Origin: Weeksellaceae bacterium
Lineage (GTDB): Bacteria > Bacteroidota > Bacteroidia > Flavobacteriales > Weeksellaceae
Direction: 5' to 3'
Length of the DNA: 16,150 bases
Assembly (NCBI GenBank): GCA_028698395.1
Contig: JAQVDG010000013.1
Span: 1-16,150, forward strand
The first letter of the stretch is position 1. The number at the start of each line of letters is the position of its first letter. The notes below the pieces were generated by a model. The model was not told where the DNA came from, ran no database searches, and was given only the letters and a program-made list of their open reading frames with translations. This document shows, in pieces, positions 1-6,845 of the stretch. The translations under genes were made by a program, and so were the position numbers.

Positions 1-879
1 ATCGGTTTCACGACTGTACATTTTCTCTGCTTCTTCTTTAATTCTTTGACGAAATTCTTCTTCTGTTGTTACTGCTCCCTCGCCATATACTTTATCAAAC
101 AAAGAAGAATCAATCGGTGAATTTTCCATCTTAGTAATTTCAGTAATAGTAAGCTGCAACAATCCTTTAAAATCACTGATTTCTTCCTGAGTCAATCCAA
201 AAATAGTTTCCAATTTCGCATTGTCTTCGCTAATTTCTTTCATTTTAGCTGTTACAACATCGTTCACTTTTTTTCCTATAAATTTTTTAGGCTTAGCCAA
301 TTCTTCAACGAAAAGAAAAGTTTCAGTGTCTAGACCGTTTTCCACTTCATTTTTATCTCCATCAAGCTCTTTTACCTGAACTTTAATGTTCACTTCTCCT
401 TCTTCTACTTTTTCCAAAGATTTCATTGAGCCAAAACGTTTTGCGAAATTATTTACGTACTTGTCAATTTCCTCATCGTTTACTTCTACTTTGTATGCCT
501 CAATTTTAACTTTTGCCAAGTCCAATTTAAAATCAGGAGCCAAACCAATTTCAAATTCAAAATTCAGTTTTTCGGCATCCCAATCAAAATCTTCCTGTGT
601 TTTTGGAAGTGGATTTCCCAAAATCGACAAATTCTCTTTTTGGATATAATCATTGATTCCTGATTGGAGTAATTGATTCACTTCATCAAAAATAACAGCT
701 TTTTCATATTGCTTTTTGATAAAACTCATCGGCACCTGTCCTTTTCTAAAACCTTTGATATTTGCAGTTTTACGATAATTTTTCAAAGTATTCTCTACTT
801 TTTCTTTGTAATCATTTTTTTCTATTGTAACGGTAAGTACTGCATTTAAGCTGTCGATACTATTTTGGCTAATATTCAT
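1..879 (-). CDS. tig: Trigger factor, ribosome-associated chaperone (N-terminal 293 residues, cut by window edge)
   Basis: Trigger factor binds ribosomal protein L23 at the exit tunnel and shields nascent chains in the cytoplasm. Translating the minus strand from the ATG at 879-877 gives 293 open codons to the edge. The ribosome-docking loop GFRKGQVP is at residues 43-50 inside a typical N-terminal domain (about 1-115). The later part, with many Asp, Glu and Lys residues, matches the linker and start of the helical C-terminal arms. The middle region (about 155-220) does not show the usual FKBP-type peptidyl-prolyl isomerase residues (no DF.G and no IPGFE-like motif), so the isomerase activity may be degenerate; this is inference, and may be normal for the phylum. 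The start is supported by an A-rich leader and by a promoter 23 bases upstream. Identity is secure; the C-terminus is outside the window. Confidence 0.96.
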   Translation of the reverse strand, partial: MNISQNSIDSLNAVLTVTIEKNDYKEKVENTLKNYRKTANIKGFRKGQVPMSFIKKQYEKAVIFDEVNQLLQSGINDYIQKENLSILGNPLPKTQEDFDWDAEKLNFEFEIGLAPDFKLDLAKVKIEAYKVEVNDEEIDKYVNNFAKRFGSMKSLEKVEEGEVNIKVQVKELDGDKNEVENGLDTETFLFVEELAKPKKFIGKKVNDVVTAKMKEISEDNAKLETIFGLTQEEISDFKGLLQLTITEITKMENSPIDSSLFDKVYGEGAVTTEEEFRQRIKEEAEKMYSRETD

Positions 880-901
880 TTTTCTTAAAAATTTTGGTTG
901 G

Positions 902-930
902 CAAAGGTACGTATTTTTTTGAGTTTCAAA
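902..930 (-). promoter_or_regulatory. Promoter of tig (Bacteroidota -33/-7 type)
   Basis: On the minus strand TTTG (930-927) is followed after 17 bases by TACCTTTG (909-902), matching the Bacteroidota sigma-A consensus TTTG/TTG...TAnnTTTG (spacer 17-23). Transcription would start near 895, leaving a leader of about 15-20 nt before the tig ATG at 879. Confidence 0.75.
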
Positions 931-967
931 TTTTTTAGCTGATGAAATTTATCTGATAAAAAAAGCG

Positions 968-975
968 TAACTTTC
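968..975 (+). promoter_or_regulatory. Weak -7-like box upstream of the DUF2851 gene
   Basis: TAACTTTC differs in one base from TAnnTTTG and lies 29 bases before the ATG at 1005. No clear TTG is seen at the -33 distance, so this is only a candidate. Confidence 0.25.
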
Positions 976-1004
976 AGCCACTAAAACCTTAATACTAAGA
1001 ACAA

Positions 1005-2291
1005 ATGAAAGAAAAACTACTTCATTTCATCTGGCGTTTTCAATTATTTGGAAATTCTCCTTTAAAAACTACTGATGGGAAAACTATTGAAATTCTGAAT
1101 CGTGGAAACTGGAACAAAATAGATTCCGGCCCGGATTTTTCAATGGCACAAATCCGTATTAATCAAAAAACTTGGGCGGGAAGCATTGAAATACACGTAG
1201 CTTCATCGGATTGGGAAACACACAAACATTCATCAGATGAGGCATACAATAATGTGGTTTTGCATGTGGTTTATGAACACAACAAAGAAATTCCGACTTT
1301 AAAAAAACGAAATGTTCCTACTTTGGAATTAAAATCTTTTATTCCGGATGAAGTTTTGCGGAATTATCAAAATTTAACCGAATCGCATGAAAGTTTTATT
1401 CCCTGCGAAAAAAGTATCCATTTAATCCGAAAAGAAAAATTAAAATTTTGGTTGGATCGTTTGGTTATTGAACGTTTGGAAAGGAAAACAGAAGAAATTG
1501 AAAAGGAATTAATTGAAAATAATAAAAACTGGGAGCAATTATTATTTAAAAAGCTGGCTTATGCTTTCGGCTTGAAAATCAATGCCGAAACTTTTTCGCT
1601 TTGGGCTAATTCTTTCGATTTTAAAGTTCTGACAAAAATTCAGCACAATCCTGATTATGTTCAAGCTCTTTTCTTTGGTCAAGCAGGATTTTTACAAAAG
1701 AATTCTCAAGACAATTACATTCAGGAATTACAAAAAAATTATACTTTTTTACAATCAAAATATCACTTACAAGCCTTAAACTCCTCTATTTTTAAATTTT
1801 TCAGATTACGTCCGGTTAGCTTTCCTACTATCCGATTGATGCAATTAGCAAGTGTTTATTCTCATTATCAAAATTTATTTTCTTTTTTGATGGGAACTCA
1901 AAAAGTACAACGGATTTTCCCTGTTTTTCATGATTTAAAGTATCCGGATTTTTGGGAAACGCATTTCACTTTGGATAAAGAAAGTAAAATAAAATCTACT
2001 AAAAACATCACACAAAGCATGGTTGAACGCCTCATCATCAATGTAATTATTCCCATAAAATTTGTCTATTCAAAATCACACACCAATACAGATGTTTCTG
2101 AACAACTCATCGACTGGTTGTTGGAATTACCGGCTGAAAAAAATTCAGTTATTGACGGCTTTTCAAAATTGGGATTAAAAGCTAAAAATGCGTTTGAATC
2201 TCAGGCTTTTTTAGAATTAAAAAAACATTTCTGCAATGAAAAAAAATGTTTAAATTGCGCCATCGGACTACAAATTTTAAAAAATGTTTGA
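1005..2291 (+). CDS. DUF2851 family protein (428 aa), possible metal-dependent nuclease
   Basis: The protein is recognised as DUF2851, a Bacteroidota-enriched family without an established function. It starts at the ATG at 1005 after an A-rich leader. There is no signal peptide and no membrane segment, so it should be cytoplasmic. Conserved-looking motifs are GPDF (42-45), GSIEIH (59-64), SSDW (67-70), His73, His75, Asp78, a hydrophobic VVLHVVY strand (84-90) and RPVSFPTIR (269-277). The only cysteines are Cys134, Cys410, Cys415 and Cys418, the last three as C-x4-C-x2-C close to the C-terminus, which looks like a metal or Fe-S site. The PD...E-x-H arrangement at 43-64 resembles a PD-(D/E)xK nuclease core, but this is inference. 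The stop TGA (2289-2291) lies inside the next gene, whose ATG is at 2284, so the two are probably co-translated. Confidence 0.85.
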   Translation: MKEKLLHFIWRFQLFGNSPLKTTDGKTIEILNRGNWNKIDSGPDFSMAQIRINQKTWAGSIEIHVASSDWETHKHSSDEAYNNVVLHVVYEHNKEIPTLKKRNVPTLELKSFIPDEVLRNYQNLTESHESFIPCEKSIHLIRKEKLKFWLDRLVIERLERKTEEIEKELIENNKNWEQLLFKKLAYAFGLKINAETFSLWANSFDFKVLTKIQHNPDYVQALFFGQAGFLQKNSQDNYIQELQKNYTFLQSKYHLQALNSSIFKFFRLRPVSFPTIRLMQLASVYSHYQNLFSFLMGTQKVQRIFPVFHDLKYPDFWETHFTLDKESKIKSTKNITQSMVERLIINVIIPIKFVYSKSHTNTDVSEQLIDWLLELPAEKNSVIDGFSKLGLKAKNAFESQAFLELKKHFCNEKKCLNCAIGLQILKNV

Positions 2292-2505
2292 ACGTCTTAG
2301 GAATTTTTTAGAATTCAACGGATTTAATGTCATTTCCCGAATTGCTGATAAATTGGGCGTTCGGGCATCAAAATTACGTTTATTATTCATCTATCTTTCC
2401 TTTGTTACACTCGGCGTTACTTTTGCTTTTTATTTGATTTTCGCTTTCTTTTTGTGGGTTAAAGATGGAATCATCGTAAGAAGAAAGTCTGTTTTTGATT
2501 TGTAA
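2284..2505 (+). CDS. PspC-domain small membrane protein (73 aa)
   Basis: The sequence has the PspC layout: an amphipathic start, then VISRIADKLGVRASKLRLLF (residues 16-35), which corresponds to the family's 'G.C.GLA..lgid...vRllf' segment, followed by hydrophobic stretches at about 33-58 that form one or two inner-membrane helices. The C-terminus is basic (IIVRRKS). PspC proteins are linked to the phage-shock envelope stress response, but many Bacteroidota copies are stand-alone and uncharacterised, so the role here is not known. The ATG overlaps the last 8 bases of the DUF2851 gene in another frame, which suggests translational coupling. The stop is 11 bases from the convergent Fur-family gene; no hairpin is seen in that gap. 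Confidence 0.8.
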   Translation: MFERLRNFLEFNGFNVISRIADKLGVRASKLRLLFIYLSFVTLGVTFAFYLIFAFFLWVKDGIIVRRKSVFDL

Positions 2506-2516
2506 TTTTACTTTTT

Positions 2517-2930
2517 TTATTTAGTTGAACACCGGTCACAAATGCCCTTTACAACTAAACTCAATTCTTGTGGTTTAAAATTTTTAGGCAAAGAAACTTG
2601 TGGCAAACCTATTTCTTTCATACAAAAAGTTGAACCGCAATGTATGCAATGAAAATGAAGATGAGCTTGTTCCGGCAAACACTCACAATTTTCATCACAA
2701 ACAGCATATTTAACTGCTCCACTCCCATCATCAATACTGTGAACCAATTTATTTTTTTCAAATTTTTTCAAAGTTCGGTACAAAGTAATTTTATCCGCTT
2801 GATCGAATAAAGCTTCCAATTCATTTAAACTCAAAGCATGTTGGGTTTTTAATAATTTATCCAAAACCAACAACCGCATAGCTGTTGGATGAATTTCTCG
2901 ATATTTTAATATTTTTTCCAATGATTTCAT
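2517..2930 (-). CDS. Fur-family metal-responsive transcriptional regulator (137 aa)
   Basis: Fur-family proteins are dimeric DNA-binding repressors that sense Fe, Zn, Mn or peroxide. The N-terminal winged helix spans about 1-75, with the recognition-helix signature ITLYRTLKKFEKNKLVH at 48-64 ('TlYRtL..f...glv'). The dimer domain holds the metal residues: His90, His92 and His94, then Cys95 and Cys98 (C-x2-C), and Cys131 and Cys134 (C-x2-C), the two pairs that build the structural zinc site. Extra cysteines lie at 78, 82, 84 and 103. The cluster C-x3-C-x-C at 78-84, next to the sensory histidines, suggests a zinc (Zur-like) or redox-sensitive subtype, but the regulated metal cannot be decided from sequence. 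It is separated from the upstream minus-strand genes by the terminator at 2963-3006. Length and domain order are normal. Confidence 0.93.
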   Translation of the reverse strand: MKSLEKILKYREIHPTAMRLLVLDKLLKTQHALSLNELEALFDQADKITLYRTLKKFEKNKLVHSIDDGSGAVKYAVCDENCECLPEQAHLHFHCIHCGSTFCMKEIGLPQVSLPKNFKPQELSLVVKGICDRCSTK

Positions 2931-2937
2931 TGTTTTA

Positions 2938-2945
2938 CAAATTTA
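2938..2945 (-). promoter_or_regulatory. -7-like box of the Fur-family gene, giving a near-leaderless mRNA
   Basis: TAAATTTG on the minus strand fits TAnnTTTG and lies between the preceding terminator and the ATG at 2930. Only 7 bases separate the box from the ATG, so the transcript would have almost no leader. No TTG is found at the expected -33 distance, which lowers confidence. Confidence 0.35.
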
Positions 2946-2962
2946 ACAATACTTCACTAAAA

Positions 2963-3006
2963 ATTCCTCTCTTGTTTTTGCTAATTTCTTTAAACAAGAG
3001 AGGAAT
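2963..3006 (-). terminator. Rho-independent terminator of the zinc-peptidase/lipoprotein unit
   Basis: A perfect 15-bp inverted repeat (arms 2963-2977 and 2992-3006, loop 14 nt) lies just after the zinc-peptidase gene. On the minus strand the stem is followed by a short T run (about five T, partly in the stem). It separates this unit from the downstream Fur-family gene. Confidence 0.8.
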
Positions 3007-3044
3007 GGATAAATAAATATTTTTCTTAGAGTTTATGCAATTGT

Positions 3045-3731
3045 TTAATTTCTTCGCATGGCAATCATCACAAAATACATCAATTGTGCTAATGATGCAA
3101 TTGCAGCTACAACATAAGTTCTTGCCGCCCAGGCAAGTGCGTCTTTTGCTCCCTCGTATTCATTGGGCATTACCATATTTTTTTCTTTGAGCCACGCCAA
3201 AGCGCGATTACTCGCATCGTACTCCACCGGAAGTGTAACAAAAGCAAAAAGAGTAGTTACAGAAAAAAGAGCGATTCCAATCCACAAAACAGTTGCATTT
3301 TGAGAAGTTGCATACAATATTAATCCTCCCATCAACACCCATTGCAATAAATTACTTGAAATATTAACTGCCGGGACCATTTTGGAGCGCATTTGCAACC
3401 AAGCATATCCTTTAGCATGCTGTACGGCATGTCCACACTCATGTGCTGCAACAGCAGCTGCAGCTGCATTTCTTTGACTGTAAACTGCTTCGGATAAATT
3501 CACGGTTTTATTCATCGGATTATAATGGTCAGTCAAATGTCCTGCTACCGAAATCACTTTTACATCTGTAATTCCATTGTCCAAAAGCATTTTTTCAGCT
3601 ATTTCTTTTCCACTCATTCCGTTTGCCAGATACAAATTGGAATAATGCTGAAATTTACTTTTTAAACGGTTACTGACAAACATCCCCAATAACATCGGGA
3701 CAAGAAAAACAATCAAATACATTGCAGTCAT
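3045..3731 (-). CDS. Membrane zinc metallopeptidase, YugP-like (Zn_peptidase_2)
   Basis: A 228-residue integral membrane protein of the neutral zinc metallopeptidase family (YugP-like). The zinc-binding motif HECGH lies at residues 97-101 in AAHECGHAVQHA, with E98 as the catalytic base and H97 and H101 as ligands. Glu170 or Asp172 in LPVEYDAS is a plausible third ligand. The N-terminus (1-20) is a membrane anchor, and hydrophobic segments at about 125-168 and 205-223 are further helices. Family length is usually about 225-235 residues, so it is intact. The substrate is unknown; family members are assumed to work in membrane protein or envelope quality control. Met1 at 3731 is 2 bases after the upstream lipoprotein stop; Met4 is an equally possible start. 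It forms an operon with that lipoprotein and ends before the hairpin at 2963-3006. Confidence 0.9.
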   Translation of the reverse strand: MTAMYLIVFLVPMLLGMFVSNRLKSKFQHYSNLYLANGMSGKEIAEKMLLDNGITDVKVISVAGHLTDHYNPMNKTVNLSEAVYSQRNAAAAAVAAHECGHAVQHAKGYAWLQMRSKMVPAVNISSNLLQWVLMGGLILYATSQNATVLWIGIALFSVTTLFAFVTLPVEYDASNRALAWLKEKNMVMPNEYEGAKDALAWAARTYVVAAIASLAQLMYFVMIAMRRN

Positions 3732-3733
3732 AG

Positions 3734-4129
3734 TTATTTCAATTTAAAATTTACTGATTTAAAAAATTCTTCTCCTTCTATTTCAAATATTATTCCATCA
3801 ACGCGTGAGTCAGATTCCGGAGGTGAAAAATTTTGAATTCGCATGGATTCAAGAGGAAAGAATTGGTCGATAAAATACGTTTTTTGTTCCATATCATACG
3901 TTTCAATCTTATCAAATCTCCTGTTATTCAATATGATATACTTTATTTTGGTATTCTTTTTTTTATTTTTAATAACCATAAAAACCTGAAAACCTTTTTC
4001 AAACTCATTGTACTGTTTCAAACTATATTCTGCGGTCAAAATTTCAGGATTTACATTTCCGCTTACATTTTGGCAGGAAATCATCCAAATTAAAAATCCG
4101 ATGCAACTTAAAAAATAAAAATTTTTCAT
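3734..4129 (-). CDS. Small putative lipoprotein of unknown function (131 aa)
   Basis: The N-terminus has a hydrophobic signal segment (about residues 3-18) ending in WMISC, so Cys19 is the likely lipidated residue. The residues after it (QNVSGN) lack the acidic run of surface-export signals, so the protein probably faces the periplasm; this is inference. The mature part, rich in Lys, Phe and beta-like stretches, is about 112 residues long and I recognise no family. It is transcribed into the zinc-peptidase gene with only two bases between them, which suggests a shared function or co-regulation. It starts 28 bases from the divergent S41 peptidase gene, so both promoters must lie in or overlap the two starts; TAACTTTA on its own strand is a weak box. 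Confidence 0.7.
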   Translation of the reverse strand: MKNFYFLSCIGFLIWMISCQNVSGNVNPEILTAEYSLKQYNEFEKGFQVFMVIKNKKKNTKIKYIILNNRRFDKIETYDMEQKTYFIDQFFPLESMRIQNFSPPESDSRVDGIIFEIEGEEFFKSVNFKLK

Positions 4130-4157
4130 ACCTTTAAAGTTATAAATTTTTTAGAAA

Positions 4158-5615
4158 ATGAAAACCAAAATACTTTATTTTTTTACAGGTCTTTTTACTT
4201 TATTCTTTTGTTTTTCCTGTAGCGATGATGATGATTCGGCTTCCCCCTCGACTTCTGTCAATGATTTTGTTTGGAAAGCTATGAATTTATGGTATTATTG
4301 GCAAGAAGATGTTGCAGATTTATCCGATACTCGTTTTCAAACGGATGCAGAATACACACAATTTCTTCAATCCAAATCTACTGAAAATTTATTTTTCAGT
4401 TTACTGAATCAATATGGAACGATTGATCGTTTTTCGTGGATAGTTCCGGATTATCATGATTTAGAAAATCAATTTGCCGGAATTAATAAAAGTTTTGGAA
4501 TGAAATACGGTTTGGTTTATTTGAATTCTGAATCCAATCAGATTTTTGGTTACCTACAATACGTTATCCCTAATTCTCCAGCTTGGAATGCCGGTTTGAA
4601 GCGAGGCGACATTTTCAACAGTATCAATGGAATCAATTTAACGGATTCTAATTATAATGAGCTTTTAGCACAACCATCAGCCGATTTTGGAATGGCTTAT
4701 TTAGAAAATGGTCAACTTTTTAATTTAAATCAAACCATTTCCATTCAAAAAACAGTCATTCAAGAAAATCCGGTGTACCTCACAAAAATAATCGAAACAA
4801 ACGGACATAAAATCGGTTATCTGCTATATAATGGTTTTCGGGCGAATTTTAATTCCGAATTAAATGATGCTTTTGGTGAATTAAAAGCTGCCGGAATTAC
4901 TGATTTGATTGTGGATTTACGCTATAACGGTGGTGGTTCTGTAGAAACTTCGGTTCTTCTGGGGAGTATGATTACCGGGCAATTTGAAAATCAAACTTTT
5001 ACTCAACTTACTTTTAATGAAAAAGCTTCGCAAAATAATTCCAATTATAAATTCCGAAACGAAGGAAAAGCCTACGATAATGATTTAAATTTAACCGGAA
5101 CTTTTCCAATTAATCATTTGAATTTAAATCAATTAATTGTTTTAACAAGCCGGAATACAGCTTCTGCCAGTGAAATGCTCATCAGTTGTTTACGTCCTTA
5201 TATTCAGGTGAGTACAATCGGATTAACAACTTATGGTAAAACGGTGGGTTCGATTACTTTGTATGACTCTCCTTCTTCCTCTTATACATCTACGAACAAA
5301 ATCAACACTTCTCATACTTGGGCAATGCAACCCATTGTTTTTGAATACAAAGACTCACAGAATCAGCCTTCTCCAATTCAAGGAATTCTTCCGGAAACAG
5401 AAATCAATGAAATTCATTATTTGGAAGATTTACCGGCTTTAGGCGACACGAATGAACCTCTTTTGGCTCAAGCTTTGGCAAAAATAACCGGGATTTCCAA
5501 AGTTCCTTTTCCTTCTTTTAATTATTCGGCAACTAATTTTTTTAAAAGTTCACAAGATTTGGAAAAATTCGGAACTGAAATGTATTTAAACAAAGGATAC
5601 TACCCAACTCCATAG
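4158..5615 (+). CDS. S41-family (C-terminal processing-type) peptidase, predicted surface lipoprotein
   Basis: A 485-residue serine peptidase with a lipoprotein signal (hydrophobic 4-20, lipid-bearing Cys21). The next residues, Ser-Asp-Asp-Asp-Asp (22-26), match the S-(D/E)3 lipoprotein export signal known from Flavobacterium, so the enzyme probably sits on the outer face of the outer membrane. Residues about 117-170 form a PDZ-like substrate-binding domain (VIPNSPAWNAGLKRGDIFNSING). The peptidase core follows: LIVDLRYNGGG (250-260), TASASEM (334-340) and YGKTVGS (359-365). Lys361 and Ser336 lie 25 residues apart, the spacing of the Prc catalytic dyad, so they are the likely dyad. Known family members cleave proteins near their C-termini; the substrate here is unknown. 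The C-terminal 60 residues are not assigned to a domain. Confidence 0.92.
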   Translation: MKTKILYFFTGLFTLFFCFSCSDDDDSASPSTSVNDFVWKAMNLWYYWQEDVADLSDTRFQTDAEYTQFLQSKSTENLFFSLLNQYGTIDRFSWIVPDYHDLENQFAGINKSFGMKYGLVYLNSESNQIFGYLQYVIPNSPAWNAGLKRGDIFNSINGINLTDSNYNELLAQPSADFGMAYLENGQLFNLNQTISIQKTVIQENPVYLTKIIETNGHKIGYLLYNGFRANFNSELNDAFGELKAAGITDLIVDLRYNGGGSVETSVLLGSMITGQFENQTFTQLTFNEKASQNNSNYKFRNEGKAYDNDLNLTGTFPINHLNLNQLIVLTSRNTASASEMLISCLRPYIQVSTIGLTTYGKTVGSITLYDSPSSSYTSTNKINTSHTWAMQPIVFEYKDSQNQPSPIQGILPETEINEIHYLEDLPALGDTNEPLLAQALAKITGISKVPFPSFNYSATNFFKSSQDLEKFGTEMYLNKGYYPTP

Positions 5616-5622
5616 ATTATTT

Positions 5623-5630
5623 TATCTTTG
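5623..5630 (+). promoter_or_regulatory. -7 box of the GNAT gene; decides its start codon
   Basis: TATCTTTG is a perfect TAnnTTTG. It overlaps the TTG (5628-5630) that would be the most upstream start of the GNAT frame, so translation more likely begins at the ATG at 5640, only 9 bases after the box. No TTG is visible at -33. Confidence 0.5.
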
Positions 5631-5639
5631 CATCCAACT

Positions 5640-6764
5640 ATGAAAATTGAAGTTAAAGAAATTCATTCTAAAGCTGAATTAAAGCAATTTGTTCAATTTC
5701 AGCTTGATTTATATAAAGGTTCAACTTATTTCGTTCCTCCCTTAATTTCAGAGGAATTAAAAAGTTTGAATCAAAATGAAAACCCTTCGTATGAATTTGC
5801 AATTCCTCGGTATTTTTTGGCTTATAAAAACGGCGAAATTGTAGGAAGAATTGCGGCTATCATCAATCAAATTGAAGTAGAAAAGCAACAAATCAAAAAG
5901 CTACGCTTTGGTTATTTTGATGTGATTGATGATTTGGAAGTTAGCCAAACTCTTTTTTCAAAATTAGAAGAAATTGCCCGGGAAAATCAATTGGAATTTT
6001 TAGAAGGTCCAATGGGAGCAACCAATCTGGAAAAAGCAGGAATGTTGACTTTTGGTTTTGATCAATTAGCAACGGCCATCGGTTCTTATAATTATAACTA
6101 TTACCCTGAACACTTAGAAAAATTAGGTTTTAAAGTTGAGAAAGAATGGGTGGAAATGTTTTTGCAAGTTCCGGATAATATAGCTGACAAAATCTATCAG
6201 TTTGCTGAGTTGGTCAGCCAACGTTACAATCTTCGGTTACTTCATTTGAAATCGTCTAAAGATTTGCATCCTTACATAAAACCGGTTTTTGAATTATTAG
6301 AGGAATCCCATCAAGGTTTAGAAACTTTTGTTCCTCTGACTGAAAAACAAAAAGCATTTTATGCACGAAAATATGCGGCAATTTTGAATCCGGATTACAT
6401 TAATTTAATCGAAGATGAAGAAGGAAAGTTATGTGCATTTGCGATTACAATGCCTTCTTTGGCCAAGGCTCTTCAGAAAGCAAAAGGAAAATTATTTCCT
6501 TTGGGTTGGTACCATTTGTTGCAAGCACAGAAAAAAAATGATACAGCCGAATTTGTTTTGATTGGTATTCATCCAAAATTTCAACGAAAAGGGGTTACGG
6601 CTATTATTTTCAAAGAAATGTTTGAAACCTTTAAAAAACATTCTATTCAATACTTAGAAACTAATCCGGAATTAATTGATAATCAGAATGTACAATCCTT
6701 ATGGAAAGATTATAATCCTCAAATCCATAAAAGAAGGAAAACTTTTAAAAAAACGTTAGATTAA
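5640..6764 (+). CDS. GNAT-fold N-acyltransferase-like protein (374 aa)
   Basis: The protein belongs to a Bacteroidota group of long proteins with a GNAT fold. The N-terminal part (about 1-180) has the start 'KEIHSKAELKQFVQFQLDLY', a 'VPPL' turn and a FLAYKNGEIVGRIAAIIN strand-turn typical of GNAT beta strands. The C-terminal part holds FVLIGIHPKFQRKGVT, where QRKGVT (about 315-320) fits the acetyl-CoA pyrophosphate loop (Q/R-x-x-G-x-G/A) in slightly degenerate form. GNAT proteins transfer acyl groups from acyl-CoA to amines; the acceptor here is unknown. No signal peptide is seen, so it is cytoplasmic. A TTG 12 bases upstream in frame is rejected because it lies inside a promoter box. It follows the S41 gene by 24 bases but probably has its own promoter, and ends before a convergent terminator. 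Confidence 0.8.
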   Translation: MKIEVKEIHSKAELKQFVQFQLDLYKGSTYFVPPLISEELKSLNQNENPSYEFAIPRYFLAYKNGEIVGRIAAIINQIEVEKQQIKKLRFGYFDVIDDLEVSQTLFSKLEEIARENQLEFLEGPMGATNLEKAGMLTFGFDQLATAIGSYNYNYYPEHLEKLGFKVEKEWVEMFLQVPDNIADKIYQFAELVSQRYNLRLLHLKSSKDLHPYIKPVFELLEESHQGLETFVPLTEKQKAFYARKYAAILNPDYINLIEDEEGKLCAFAITMPSLAKALQKAKGKLFPLGWYHLLQAQKKNDTAEFVLIGIHPKFQRKGVTAIIFKEMFETFKKHSIQYLETNPELIDNQNVQSLWKDYNPQIHKRRKTFKKTLD

Positions 6765-6765
6765 A

Positions 6766-6779
6766 TTTAGAATTCTAAA
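6766..6779. repeat. 14-bp perfect palindrome after the GNAT gene
   Basis: TTTAGAATTCTAAA reads the same on both strands and starts two bases after the GNAT stop. It could be a protein-binding site or part of a 3' end structure; nothing else supports a function. Confidence 0.4.
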
Positions 6780-6795
6780 ATCAAAATTTATCAAA

Positions 6796-6827
6796 AAAGA
6801 GGCTTATTTAAAAAAACAAGCCTCTTT
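6796..6827 (-). terminator. Convergent terminator, end of the ribosomal/rpoA operon
   Basis: Perfect 10-bp stem AAAGAGGCTT/AAGCCTCTTT with a 12-nt loop. On the minus strand the stem runs into six T, ideal for ending the rplQ transcript. On the plus strand only three T follow, so it may end the GNAT transcript less well. Confidence 0.85.
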
Positions 6828-6845
6828 AATTATGAAAACCTAACT

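Noticed and set aside
386..649. Open frame on the plus strand inside tig
   Set aside because: It is antisense to a clear trigger factor frame and shows no family resemblance.
5628..5639. TTG at 5628 as start of the GNAT gene
   Set aside because: It is the last part of a TAnnTTTG promoter box; the ATG at 5640 gives a normal start for the family.
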